Positions 21,857 to 30,716 of a stretch of DNA of 64,000 nucleotides are shown here, one piece after another; the first letter of the stretch is position 1, and each line of letters starts with the position of its first letter. The notes under the pieces were generated by a model. That model ran no database searches. It saw only the letters and a program-made list of their open reading frames with translations, and had not been told where the DNA came from. The position numbers were made by a program, and so were the translations under genes. The stretch covers positions 744,001 through 808,000 of the forward strand of contig CBDEVT010000001.1 of assembly GCA_965243825.1 (NCBI GenBank), written 5' to 3'. Source of the stretch: JAJCYX01 sp965243825. Its GTDB lineage: Bacteria; Chloroflexota; Dehalococcoidia; Lucifugimonadales; Lucifugimonadaceae.

Positions 21857-22555
21857 CTATCCTGGTGCGGTCGGCGTCGGTGGCAAGTATCCGACACCGT
21901 AATCAGAAAACCGCCAGGTGATTTCGCACTTCGAGCTACCAAGCCAGGTGTAGTAGTCGAGCGCCAGCAGATCAAAAGTGTTTGGGTCGATCGAGACTCT
22001 AACGTCCGTTTCGTTTGACTGACCCTCAAGCAGGTCCAGGCCGGGCGCCAGCGTTCCACCGATCAGCACCGTTTCTGATTTGTCACTGGGCTCGCCTTCC
22101 AGCAATTGCGGGTTTTCAACCCGGTTAAGTGCTGCAGTGATAAGTTCGGCTACTTCGCGCGAATTTGTTCCAGTCACAGAACGCGAGACTTCCCATTCAC
22201 TGTCTGTTCCATAGCGGTCATAGACGATGCCGTTGACGTAGTAGATCTCACTCGGCAAACCACCAGAAGTTACGGTGGAAGTCCAGTGCGCTGATTCGGT
22301 CCAGGCAAAGTCGTGTGACTGTACTGTGCATTCGGTGCCTGTTGTGTTGCTTGATTCGATCCTTCCCTGGTAAGAAGTAGCGTTTTCGAATGTCTGGGCC
22401 ACTTCTGCCAGAAGACGTTGCACATCGACTGAAGACTCCGGTGGCGAGTAGCTGGGCGTGCTGGTTGCAATCACCTCTGAGCTAAAACAAGCTGTCACGG
22501 CCAAACCAATTGCGGAAACGAGCAGGACCACTCCGGTCACATGAAGTCTATTCAT
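21857..22555 (-). CDS. Secreted lipoprotein of unknown function
   Basis: About 232 residues from ATG at 22555 (a possible upstream start adds 13 residues outside the signal). The signal peptide ends in a VTAC lipobox, followed by a Ser/Thr/Pro-rich linker (TSTPSYSPPESS). The domain after it (VDVQRLLAEVAQTFENATSYQGRIESSN, then HWTSTVTSGGLPSEIYYVNGIVYDRYGTD, and FDLLALDYYTWLG) follows the pattern of LppX/LprG-type or outer-lipoprotein-sorting folds that hold lipid in a beta half-barrel. The fold guess is inference. Three cysteines remain in the mature part, including the pair TECTV and SKCEIT. It converges on the tRNA-Ser genes. Confidence 0.7.
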   Translation of the reverse strand: MNRLHVTGVVLLVSAIGLAVTACFSSEVIATSTPSYSPPESSVDVQRLLAEVAQTFENATSYQGRIESSNTTGTECTVQSHDFAWTESAHWTSTVTSGGLPSEIYYVNGIVYDRYGTDSEWEVSRSVTGTNSREVAELITAALNRVENPQLLEGEPSDKSETVLIGGTLAPGLDLLEGQSNETDVRVSIDPNTFDLLALDYYTWLGSSKCEITWRFSDYGVGYLPPTPTAPG

Positions 22556-22770
22556 CTGCAACCTGTAACTTTCTGGCAGTTGAGCTCTCTTCACTCACAT
22601 ATGGAATCTGAAGCAGGAAGGTTTCATTCCAGTCATGACCGTTCAGCATATGTATCTCAACTATCCCCAGGCAGCGGTAACTCGTCAGACACTCTCCATA
22701 CTTCTCGCAGATTCTTCGGTTATGCTTGCGCCCCGCAAACGAATAACCGCTTCGCATCCCGACTATCAAA

Positions 22771-23982
22771 TTGACTCTAGAAAACCCGCCAACTGCAACC
22801 GCCGGCTCCCGGCAGGAAGACGCTGAACTGAGGTTCTGGGTCGCGATGCACCGCGTCCACGGCATCGGCCCGGCACGATTCAGGCAACTTCTCAGTCGCT
22901 TTGGATCGATGAGTTCTGCCTGGGCGGCACCATTCTCGGAACTTGTGGCTGCCGGCATAGGGCAGGAAAACGCGAGATCGCTGGATAGGCTCCGAAATGG
23001 AACAGATCCAGACCGTGAGATGGAAACCCTGCACCGCCTGGGGATTCAGGCCGTACGATTGGACTCGCTGGCTTACCCAGAGAGACTTGCCGAGACCTAC
23101 GATCCACCGCCCGTGCTGTACTACCGAGGTGTACTCGGTGAGATGCAAGAGAATGCCGTCGCTGTGGTTGGGTCGCGCCGTTGCACCGCGTACGGCCGGG
23201 AGATGACAAAGCGAATCGTTTCCGGCCTTGCCGAATCTGGTGTATCCGTGTACTCCGGCCTCGCCCGCGGAATCGATGGCACCGCCCACCGATCTGCTCT
23301 CGATGCCGGCGCTAGGACGGTTGCCGTCGTCGGTGGTGGTCTTGACAGCATCTACCCGGCTGAACACGAGCAATTGGCACGTGAGATGGTTGAACGCGGT
23401 GGTGCCGTGATTTCCGAATACCCGGTGGGTGTCAGGCCCAAGCCAGAGCATTTCCCTCGCCGCAACCGCGTGATCAGCGGTCTCACTCGCGGAGTTGTCG
23501 TGATCGAAGCCACTCGGAAATCCGGCGCTATGCTCACTGTGAAGTGGGCTCTTGAGCAAGACCGCGAAGTGTTCGCTGTACCGGGAAGCGCCCTCTCCGC
23601 AAACAGTGAAGGGCCAAACTGGCTCATTCAACAAGGCGCGAAGTTAACGACAAGTCATCTTGACGTCCTTGAAGAATTGAATATCGAGCCTGCACCATCC
23701 GTGCTAGAGGATTCCACAGGTGTGAAGATCGAGCACACACAGGGGGAATTGGGGGTTGACAGCCTCGCGCGTAAAGATAATGGAACAGACATTGAGTACC
23801 GTGTCCACGAGCATCTTGCCAGCTCGGGAGAACCACTTCACGCTGATGAAGTAGCCCGTTCACTTGGAATCGAGATAGCAGGGGTAACTTCTGCACTATC
23901 GATGCTTGAGCTAAAAGGGGCCGTGGACCAGGTTGGGCCGATGACATACGTAGCGAAGAAGCCGACAACGGCCCGACGTTAG
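22771..23982 (+). CDS. dprA: DNA processing protein DprA/Smf
   Basis: Loads RecA on incoming single-stranded DNA during transformation; widespread also in bacteria not known to be competent. 403 residues: an N-terminal SAM/HhH-like part (MHRVHGIGPARFRQLLSRFGS), the Rossmann core (VAVVGSRRCTAYG, SGLARGIDGTAHRSALDAG, VAVVGGGLDSIYPAEH, FPRRNRVISGL, VVVIEATRKSGAMLTVKWAL, VFAVPGS, GPNWLIQQGA) and a C-terminal winged-helix domain (LHADEVARSLGIEIAGVTSALSMLELKG). The TTG start has no clear ribosome site and may be wrong by some residues. First gene of a plus-strand run; the dprA-topA-xer order is conserved in many bacteria. Confidence 0.93.
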   Translation: MTLENPPTATAGSRQEDAELRFWVAMHRVHGIGPARFRQLLSRFGSMSSAWAAPFSELVAAGIGQENARSLDRLRNGTDPDREMETLHRLGIQAVRLDSLAYPERLAETYDPPPVLYYRGVLGEMQENAVAVVGSRRCTAYGREMTKRIVSGLAESGVSVYSGLARGIDGTAHRSALDAGARTVAVVGGGLDSIYPAEHEQLAREMVERGGAVISEYPVGVRPKPEHFPRRNRVISGLTRGVVVIEATRKSGAMLTVKWALEQDREVFAVPGSALSANSEGPNWLIQQGAKLTTSHLDVLEELNIEPAPSVLEDSTGVKIEHTQGELGVDSLARKDNGTDIEYRVHEHLASSGEPLHADEVARSLGIEIAGVTSALSMLELKGAVDQVGPMTYVAKKPTTARR

Positions 23983-24002
23983 CAATCCGGAGATACGTTT
24001 AC

Positions 24003-26123
24003 TTGCCGAAGACCGCTAAGAAATCTAAAAAGAGCCTCGTGATCGTTGAGTCACCTGCGAAAGCCCGAACAGTTGGACGCTTTCTTGGTGACGACTATGT
24101 TGTAAAGGCATCAATGGGCCACGTGCGAGACCTTCCCGCACGAGATATGGGCGTCGATATTGAGTCGAGTTTCGAGCCGACGTATGTTCAGGTCCGTGGC
24201 CGCGCCACCACGATCGCAGAGATCAAGAAGGCCGCACGCACGGCTGATTCGATCTACCTTGCCACTGACCCTGATCGCGAAGGTGAAGCTATCTCCTGGC
24301 ATCTCGTAGAAGCTGCGAACCTCAACAAGAACGAAAACCTGAAGCGTGTTGTGTTCCACGAGATCACGAACGATGCGATCGAAGAGGCGTTTAGCCACCC
24401 GCGCGAGATCGACATGCAACTGGTCAACGCGCAACAGGCTCGCCGCATCCTGGACCGTATCGTTGGATACCAGTTAAGCCCGGTTCTTTGGAGCAAGGTG
24501 CGACGAGGCCTTTCAGCTGGACGAGTACAGTCCGTTGCACTTCGGCTAATCGTCGACCGTGAACGTGAAATCGAGGCGTTCAAGCCAGAGGAGTACTGGG
24601 TAATCTCGGTAGACCTCAAGTCGCAGGGAGAAGATGCTCGCAAATTCAATGCGAACCTTTACCAGCTCCATGGTGAGAAGGGCCGTCCAAAAGTCGAGAA
24701 CGGCCAGCAAGCTTCGGCAATAGTCAAAGACCTCGAAGCGTCCGACTTCAAGGTGACGAAGGTCAACCGCCGGGAGGTGAAGCAGCGCCCGCGAGCACCG
24801 TTCACTACCAGCACGCTTCAGCAGCAGTCAGCCCGCACACTCCGCTACAACGCACAGCGCACCATGCGGCTGGCTCAGCAGCTTTACGAAGGCATCCAGA
24901 TGGGTGATGGAGAACCGACAGGTCTCATCACGTACATGCGTACCGACTCAACGAACCTTTCGGCTGCCGCTCTATCCGAAGCGAACGAATTCATTAAGTC
25001 AACCTACGGAGCAGAGTACGCCGACAAGCCTCGTACCTACAGGACCAAGAGCCGCAACGCCCAGGAAGCACACGAAGCTGTGCGACCGACGTCGATAGCC
25101 AACACGCCAGAGAGAGTCGCACAGTACCTCGAGCAGGACCAGCTACGCCTGTACGAGTTGATCTGGAAACGTATGGTCGCAAGCCAGATGACAGATGCGA
25201 TTGTCGACCAGACCACTGTAGATATCGAGGCTCAGAACCCGGCTGGCAACGCACACATCGTCCGCGCAACTGGCTCGATAATTAAGTTCCCTGGCTTCAG
25301 AACCCTCTACATCGAGGAAAAGGATGAGGACGACGACTCCGAAGAGTCCGGGGTTCTGCCAAACCTGAACGAAGGCGACGCTCCCTCACGGGAGAAGGTC
25401 AACTCTGAACAGAAGTTCACGCAGCCACCTCCCCGCTACACGGAAGCCAACCTGATCCGAAGCCTGGAAGAACTTGGCATCGGCCGCCCTAGCACATATG
25501 CGACGATTGTCAGCACAATCGAAGCTCGACAGTATGTGGAGCGCGTTGCGTCTCGCTTCAAGCCAACGCTAATCGGCAGCGTGGTAGCGGATCTGCTCAA
25601 AGAGCATTTTCCGAACATCATGGACACGGGATTCACCGCTGACATGGAGTCGAAACTCGATGCCATCGCCGATGGAGATCTCGAGTGGGTGCCGATGCTG
25701 TCGGACTTCTATACGCCGTTCTCAGAGCGTGTAGAGACGACGATGAAGAATGCACCCCGCGTGGACCGGGCAAAGCTTGTTGAAAAATCTGATGAAAAAT
25801 GTGACGGCGGAGCCGAGATGGTGGTCAGAACTGGCCGTTACGGCAAGTTCCTGTCGTGCTCCAAGTTCCCGGAGTGTCGCGTTGCGTTCCCCCTCAAGCC
25901 AGGGGAGAACGCTAAAGGCGATGTCATCGAGAACTGGCAATCACAGCGAACAGATCAGATGGCGAAATGCGCCGTTCTTCACCCTGAAGAAGCGGCCAGG
26001 ATCGCAGCCGAGGCAGATGCCCGTCCGCGTCGACGTAAGAAAGACGCTGACTCGGACGACGATAAGGGTTCAAACGGTCGTCGGCCGTTCCGTAGAAGGC
26101 GCCGTAGAGCAGCCTCTTCGTAG
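24003..26123 (+). CDS. topA: DNA topoisomerase I (type IA)
   Basis: Relaxes negative supercoils behind transcription. 706 residues. Toprim domain with IVESPAKARTVGRFLG (catalytic Glu16) and TDPDREGEAISWH; active tyrosine Tyr311 in GLITYMRTDSTNLS; the DNA-gate segment LSAGRVQSVALRLIVDRE. Only one C-terminal zinc-ribbon-like repeat is present and it is degenerate: KCDGG, then SCSKFPEC, so three cysteines, the usual first CxxC pair being broken. A basic tail (FRRRRRRAASS-like) ends the protein. The TTG start has GGAGA 9 nt upstream. 20 nt after dprA. Confidence 0.95.
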   Translation: MPKTAKKSKKSLVIVESPAKARTVGRFLGDDYVVKASMGHVRDLPARDMGVDIESSFEPTYVQVRGRATTIAEIKKAARTADSIYLATDPDREGEAISWHLVEAANLNKNENLKRVVFHEITNDAIEEAFSHPREIDMQLVNAQQARRILDRIVGYQLSPVLWSKVRRGLSAGRVQSVALRLIVDREREIEAFKPEEYWVISVDLKSQGEDARKFNANLYQLHGEKGRPKVENGQQASAIVKDLEASDFKVTKVNRREVKQRPRAPFTTSTLQQQSARTLRYNAQRTMRLAQQLYEGIQMGDGEPTGLITYMRTDSTNLSAAALSEANEFIKSTYGAEYADKPRTYRTKSRNAQEAHEAVRPTSIANTPERVAQYLEQDQLRLYELIWKRMVASQMTDAIVDQTTVDIEAQNPAGNAHIVRATGSIIKFPGFRTLYIEEKDEDDDSEESGVLPNLNEGDAPSREKVNSEQKFTQPPPRYTEANLIRSLEELGIGRPSTYATIVSTIEARQYVERVASRFKPTLIGSVVADLLKEHFPNIMDTGFTADMESKLDAIADGDLEWVPMLSDFYTPFSERVETTMKNAPRVDRAKLVEKSDEKCDGGAEMVVRTGRYGKFLSCSKFPECRVAFPLKPGENAKGDVIENWQSQRTDQMAKCAVLHPEEAARIAAEADARPRRRKKDADSDDDKGSNGRRPFRRRRRRAASS

Positions 26124-26207
26124 CTTTTGCCTTTCCGTTGATCCCGTCGACGTTCTTTGCGCGCTCGCTATGCCGTCTGGATCACGTAGGTGTGAGAGGC
26201 ATCGGCC

Positions 26208-27251
26208 ATGACCACTCGCATGCACCTGCCGGGCCTGAATCACGCCACGCAAGGCAAGCCGTGGGCTAAGCATGTTCGCGATTTTGAGCAGCACCTTAGC
26301 TCAGCTCGACAGCTTGCGCCGCTCACGGTCCGTAACTACCTGAATGACCTTGTGCCGTACTTCGAGTACCTGGACATGAAGGAGGCTCCAGACCTTGATC
26401 GGGCAGACAGACTGTTTCTACGCGGATACCTTGCGTGGTTGCTCGAGATTGGCTACGAACGGCCCAGCATGGCCCGCAAGCTGACGGCACTTCGAACCTT
26501 CTACAGTTTCCTTGTCGACAGAGGTATCGTTACCCGGAACCAGACAGCATCCGTTTCAGCCCCAAAGCAGGCCAACCGCCTGCCGGTGGTTGTATCGGCA
26601 GATGACATCTCGGCACTGATGGCGTCTCCTGACACAACCCAACCGACCGGTATTAGAGACAGGGCCCTGCTCGAGGTTTTGTACGGCGCCGGATTGCGCG
26701 TGAGCGAGCTGCAATCGCTAGACACTGGCGACGTTAACCGTCAGACACGTGAAATTCGTGTAATGGGTAAGGGATCTAAGCCAAGAATAACGCTTGTCGG
26801 CCGCAACGCCATCGAATGGCTCAACACTTATCTCACAGGTGTGCGGCCAAAGTGGTCCGGGCGTCGTAGTGGAGAGGCCCTGTTCCTGAATCGATACGGC
26901 TCCAGGCTTTCGGTCAGGAGCATCCAGCAGATCGTCAAACGCAATGCTCTCAAGGCGGGACTTGACGCCGATTTCCATACACACACTTTGCGACACAGCT
27001 TCGCTACACACCTGCTGGATGGTGGCGCCGACCTCAGAGTGGTGCAAGACCTGCTCGGCCATGCGAGTCCGGCAACAACGCAGGTCTACACGCATGTCTC
27101 GACGGCTCAGGCACGTAAAGTCTACGAAGCTGCCCATCCTCGTTCTCGAAAACGAAACGAAGAAGGTGTTAACACAGACGATGATCAGTACGATCAGTTA
27201 GGCTATTCGCAGCCTGGTAGACGAACTCATGACGAAGATACTCATAATTAA
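26208..27251 (+). CDS. Tyrosine recombinase XerC/XerD
   Basis: Site-specific recombinase that resolves chromosome dimers at dif. 347 residues. N-terminal SAM-like core-binding domain (~25-110) and catalytic domain with the full set: Arg164 (GAGLRVSEL), Lys188 (GKGSKPR), His259 and Arg262 (HTLRHSFATHLL), His285 (LLGHAS), nucleophile Tyr294 (TTQVYTHV). A charged ~45-residue C-terminal extension (RSRKRNEEGVNTDDDQ...) goes past the usual end. Its position after dprA-topA matches the xerC slot of Firmicutes. The end overlaps aroQ by 23 nt. Nothing nearby suggests a mobile element, so I read it as the housekeeping enzyme. Confidence 0.9.
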   Translation: MTTRMHLPGLNHATQGKPWAKHVRDFEQHLSSARQLAPLTVRNYLNDLVPYFEYLDMKEAPDLDRADRLFLRGYLAWLLEIGYERPSMARKLTALRTFYSFLVDRGIVTRNQTASVSAPKQANRLPVVVSADDISALMASPDTTQPTGIRDRALLEVLYGAGLRVSELQSLDTGDVNRQTREIRVMGKGSKPRITLVGRNAIEWLNTYLTGVRPKWSGRRSGEALFLNRYGSRLSVRSIQQIVKRNALKAGLDADFHTHTLRHSFATHLLDGGADLRVVQDLLGHASPATTQVYTHVSTAQARKVYEAAHPRSRKRNEEGVNTDDDQYDQLGYSQPGRRTHDEDTHN

Positions 27252-27675
27252 CGGTCCGAACCTGAACAACCTCGGCAAACGTGATAGCGGCCACTACGGC
27301 AGCGTCACGTTGGACGAGGTCAACGCATCGATTGAGAGACGCGGCAGCGAGATCGGTGTGGAGACCTCGTTCTTCCAGTCAAACCACGAGGGCGGCATCG
27401 TGGACCATATCCAGGCCGTCTCTTCTGACGCCGACGGTGTCATAATCAATGGTGGAGCGCTTACCCAGGTCGGTTACTCGATTCTGGATGCGCTGCTTGA
27501 CACCGGGCTGCCGGTGGTCGAGGTCCATATATCGAACATTCATGCTCGTGAGGAGTTCCGCAGGCACTCTGTGATCGCGCCGTACGCTATCGGTCAGGTC
27601 GCAGGCCTGGGTTGGCGAGGGTACGTTTACGCCCTCGAATTCCTCGCAGAGCACATTAAAGAATCCAGGTCCTGA
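27229..27675 (+). CDS. aroQ: Type II 3-dehydroquinate dehydratase
   Basis: Shikimate-pathway step 3; dodecameric flavodoxin-like enzyme. 148 residues, family length. NGPNLNNLGKRDSGHYG carries Arg18 and the catalytic Tyr23; INGGALTQ carries Asn74; VEVHISNIHAREEFRRHS gives Glu98, His100 and Arg112. The substrate-binding His that normally ends the NPGAYTH motif is Gln80 here, and the NPG is NGG. The start overlaps the recombinase gene by 23 nt, so translation is probably coupled. Confidence 0.9.
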   Translation: MTKILIINGPNLNNLGKRDSGHYGSVTLDEVNASIERRGSEIGVETSFFQSNHEGGIVDHIQAVSSDADGVIINGGALTQVGYSILDALLDTGLPVVEVHISNIHAREEFRRHSVIAPYAIGQVAGLGWRGYVYALEFLAEHIKESRS

Positions 27676-27709
27676 GGGACCCGAACCGAAAGAGAAGTAA
27701 GCAGGCCAG

Positions 27710-28273
27710 ATGACGATCTCTTCAAGCGAAATCCGCCGAAACATGACCATCCTGCTGGATGGCGACCTGTACCAGATTCTGGACTGGCAACACCGCCAGG
27801 CCCCGAAGGCGCCACCCACGCTGACGCTGAAAGTAAGGCAGATCAGCAGCGGCAATGTCTATGAGCGGAAACTTCCCGGCAACCAGAAGTTGACGAGTGC
27901 GCCGACGGAACGACGATCTGTGCAATACCTTTATGCCGAAGGCGATCTGTACACGTTCATGGACAACACGACCTACGATCAGTTCCAGATGGCCGAAGAC
28001 CTCCTTGATGACGCATTGAAGTACATCTCCGAGGGCGATTCCGTAGAGGCACTTTTTTACGAAGAGAAGCCAGTGCTGGTTGAGCTCCCTCCATCGGTCG
28101 TTCTCACCATCGAACAGACAGAGACCGGTCTACGCGGTGATACACAGAGCTCCGCAAACAAACCTGCAACCACGAGCACCGGACTCACGTTGCAAGTCCC
28201 ACTGTTCGTGAACCAGGGTGACCGCATAACGGTTAGCACCTCGACCGGTGAGTATCTCGGCCGCGCTGACTGA
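27710..28273 (+). CDS. efp: Translation elongation factor P
   Basis: Rescues ribosomes stalled on polyproline. 187 residues with the KOW-like domain I and two OB domains (SVQYLYAEGDLYTFMDNTTYDQFQM, then LTLQVPLFVNQGDRITVSTSTGEYLGR). The lysine at the tip of the domain I loop is present (Lys33), but its surroundings are APKAPP in place of the usual PGKGxA, so the modified loop differs. The start (MTISSSEIRRNM) fits the family. 34 nt after aroQ on the same strand. Confidence 0.93.
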   Translation: MTISSSEIRRNMTILLDGDLYQILDWQHRQAPKAPPTLTLKVRQISSGNVYERKLPGNQKLTSAPTERRSVQYLYAEGDLYTFMDNTTYDQFQMAEDLLDDALKYISEGDSVEALFYEEKPVLVELPPSVVLTIEQTETGLRGDTQSSANKPATTSTGLTLQVPLFVNQGDRITVSTSTGEYLGRAD

Positions 28274-28382
28274 TCGAATCTCCAGTTAGCTGTTAAGGTT
28301 TTCGTCTGCATTTGCCGACGCAGCCTCATCTACTGGAGAATTTCCGCTGGCAGATCTCTTCGAGCCAACTTCAACCGAGACC

Positions 28383-29567
28383 GTGTACTCGGTGTCGCAG
28401 GTCAGCTCACTCATCAAGACCTATCTCGAGTCGAGCCCGGTTCTGGCTGATCTGTCCGTAAGCGGAGAGGTCTCGAACTACCGGCACCCTTCGTCAGGGC
28501 ATCACTACTTCACGTTGCGAGACGCAGAGTCTGCGCTTAGCTGCGTCATGTTTCGCTACGGCCGTGGCGGTGAGTTCATCGCCGACGGTTCACAGGTCAT
28601 AGTCCATGGCAAGGTCTCTATCTACACTGCTCGAGGCGACATGCAGATCTATGTTGATCGCGTGCAGCCGGACGGCATAGGTGCGCTACAGCAGGCGTTC
28701 GAGGAACTGCGAATGCGCCTTGATCGCGAAGGGTTGTTCGACCCGACCCGAAAGCGCGAGCTTCCAAAGTTTCCGGGGAAGATCGCAGCGATCACCTCAC
28801 CTACAGGCGCAGTGATCCAGGACATAACTAACGTACTGTCCCGGCGCTACCCGCTTGCTGAGCTCGTGCTCATTCCGGCCGCCGTACAAGGCGAAAACGC
28901 AGCACCTGAAATTGTGACGGCGATCAAAGCTGTCAATGCAATGGACGACATCGATGTTGCAATCGTTGCGAGAGGTGGAGGCTCTCTCGAAGATCTCTGG
29001 CCGTTCAACGAGGAGACAGTCGCTCGGGCAATATTCGGATGCAACAAGCCGGTTATTAGCGCAGTTGGGCACGAAACGGACTACACGATTGCTGATTTCG
29101 TGGCCGATTTAAGGGCACCCACGCCATCAGCCGCCGCGGAAATCGTCGCTCCTGACGCCTATGACCTGGGACGCGATGTAGCCGGCTACGCTGCTTATCT
29201 AGCCCAGACGATAGAGCGCTCGGTACGGGAAAGGCAAACACAACTGGAATTCCTGCTGGACCGCATGGAGAGTCGCGCGCCAGACACCGACACTCCGCGC
29301 CAAAGAGTCGAAGACTTGCTAACGCGATCCAGGCTGGCAGCCAGCAGAATCGTCGACGCTCGTCGCCAGGACATCCGCAGGCTCGAAGCTCAACTTAGCG
29401 CGCTGGGACCGCACAAGATCCTCGGACGCGGCTACTCGATCGTTCGAGTCAAGGATGGGCCGGTGGCAGTTTCGGCGAGCGATGTCACTGCCGGCGACGA
29501 ACTGCAGGTGACACTGCATGACGGCGAAATTGACGCCACGGCAAACGCTGTCCGTACGGACTCCTGA
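28383..29567 (+). CDS. xseA: Exodeoxyribonuclease VII large subunit
   Basis: Single-strand exonuclease subunit used in mismatch repair and DNA clean-up. ~394 residues: N-terminal OB fold (VSGEVSNYRHPSSGHHYFTLRD, VIVHGKVSIYTARGDMQIYVDRV), catalytic domain (KIAAITSPTGAVIQDI, VARGGGSLEDLWPFNEETVARAI, PVISAVGHETDYTIADFVADLRAPTPSAAAE), a helical part and C-terminal GYSIVR...DGEIDA. The GTG at 28383 lacks a ribosome site. An in-frame CTG at 28347 follows GGAGAA by 6 nt and would add 12 residues (LADLFEPTSTET), so it may be the true start. xseB follows. Confidence 0.93.
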   Translation: MYSVSQVSSLIKTYLESSPVLADLSVSGEVSNYRHPSSGHHYFTLRDAESALSCVMFRYGRGGEFIADGSQVIVHGKVSIYTARGDMQIYVDRVQPDGIGALQQAFEELRMRLDREGLFDPTRKRELPKFPGKIAAITSPTGAVIQDITNVLSRRYPLAELVLIPAAVQGENAAPEIVTAIKAVNAMDDIDVAIVARGGGSLEDLWPFNEETVARAIFGCNKPVISAVGHETDYTIADFVADLRAPTPSAAAEIVAPDAYDLGRDVAGYAAYLAQTIERSVRERQTQLEFLLDRMESRAPDTDTPRQRVEDLLTRSRLAASRIVDARRQDIRRLEAQLSALGPHKILGRGYSIVRVKDGPVAVSASDVTAGDELQVTLHDGEIDATANAVRTDS

Positions 29568-29631
29568 ACACCCCGGACCGAAGGTAGAATGCTCTAACGC
29601 AGCGACGAACCTGCTGCCAGACAGTAAGACC

Positions 29632-29922
29632 ATGACCCCAGACAAATCGAGCAGCAAAAAGAAGAACAGTGCAGCCACCTTTGAGTCGTCTTTCACGCGG
29701 CTGGAAGAGGTCGTGCGAAAGCTCGAAGAAGGCCGGTTGACTCTCGATGAGTCATCAAAGCTCTTCGAAGAGGGCATGCAGCTTGCAAAGACATGCAATG
29801 AACTGCTGAGCGGCGCAGAGCTAAAGATAACCCGCCTCAAGTCAAACTTTGCTGAGCAGATGAACCTTGTGCAGGATGAAGCAGAAGATGATCTGTTCGA
29901 AGACGGTGAGGACGACGATTGA
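29632..29922 (+). CDS. xseB: Exodeoxyribonuclease VII small subunit
   Basis: Partner of XseA. 96 residues from ATG at 29632. The core FESSFTRLEEVVRKLEEGRLTLDESSKLFEEGMQLAKTCNELL is the diagnostic two-helix motif. A lysine-rich N-terminus and very acidic C-terminus (EDDLFEDGEDDD) extend the usual ~75-80 residues. The frame is open upstream into xseA, but the family starts near this ATG. It ends with a TTGA overlap into the next gene. Confidence 0.93.
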   Translation: MTPDKSSSKKKNSAATFESSFTRLEEVVRKLEEGRLTLDESSKLFEEGMQLAKTCNELLSGAELKITRLKSNFAEQMNLVQDEAEDDLFEDGEDDD

Positions 29923-30716
29923 CTCCCGCCCCTCTCAGGCTCGGCTGGTTCTCGACCGGTCGAGGCGAAGGCTCTTACGGCCTGCTAAAAGCAGCACTTG
30001 ATGCCATCGAATCTGGCGAGCTGAACGCATCGATCGAGTTCGTCTTCTGCAACCGCGCCCGCGGGCAGGCGAAAGGCTCAGACCGCTTCATCGCCTTCGC
30101 AGAGAGCCACGACATCCCGGTCGTGACGCTCTCCTCTCGCCAGTTCCGCCGCGACCACGACAATCGGCCCTGGGCTGAACTACGTGAAGATTTTGACCGT
30201 GCCGTCCTCGGGTTAATTGATCCGTTCAGCGTAGACATGACAGTCAACGCCGGTTACATGCTGATCGCACCGCTACTCTGTCGCGAGCACCTGATGATTA
30301 ACCTGCACCCCGCACTGCCAGATGGCCCGGCCGGTATGTGGCAAAACGTGATCTGGGAGTTGATCGAAAACCGGGCTGACGAGACTGGGGCGATGGTCCA
30401 CATAGTGACAGAAGAAGTCGACGGTGGTCCGGTGCTTTCTTATTGCCGGTTCAGCACCCACGGTTCCGATCTCGACGGTTTGTGGAACGCGCTGGCTGGC
30501 AGATCCGGATCAGAGGTCAAACAGGAAGAGGGCGAAGACAATGAGCTTTTCGCAGCACTTCGCCAGGACGGACTCATAAGGGAGCGTCCGCTTGTGGTAG
30601 AGACGCTGAAGGCAATCGCTCGGGGTGAAATCAGCCTCCAGAACGCGGCTGCCAACGGTCCTGTTGACCTGACAGAGCAGGTCGAATCGAGCCTCTCAAA
30701 GACTGGGGTTCACTAG
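29919..30716 (+). CDS. Formyltransferase-family protein (PurN-like fold)
   Basis: 265 residues with a formyltransferase core: LGWFSTGRGEGSYGLL, FVFCNRARG, VDMTVNAGYMLIA, then LMINLHPALPDGPAGMWQ (catalytic Asn and His region) and the VDGGPVLSYC segment with the catalytic Asp. This is the N-H-D arrangement of GAR transformylase and methionyl-tRNA formyltransferase. The loop after HPAL differs from PurN's HPSLLP, and a ~60-residue C-terminal helical part is added, so the substrate is uncertain. The TTG start overlaps the xseB stop by 4 nt, implying translational coupling. It may be a bona fide PurN or a phosphoribosyl-type relative. Confidence 0.65.
   Translation: MTPAPLRLGWFSTGRGEGSYGLLKAALDAIESGELNASIEFVFCNRARGQAKGSDRFIAFAESHDIPVVTLSSRQFRRDHDNRPWAELREDFDRAVLGLIDPFSVDMTVNAGYMLIAPLLCREHLMINLHPALPDGPAGMWQNVIWELIENRADETGAMVHIVTEEVDGGPVLSYCRFSTHGSDLDGLWNALAGRSGSEVKQEEGEDNELFAALRQDGLIRERPLVVETLKAIARGEISLQNAAANGPVDLTEQVESSLSKTGVH

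Noticed and set aside
22777..23634. 285-residue minus-strand frame
   Set aside because: It lies entirely antisense to dprA, shows no domain and follows the codon pattern of the real gene.
26208..27251. Mobile integrase
   Set aside because: No att-like repeats, tRNA target or phage genes nearby; gene order matches the housekeeping Xer slot.
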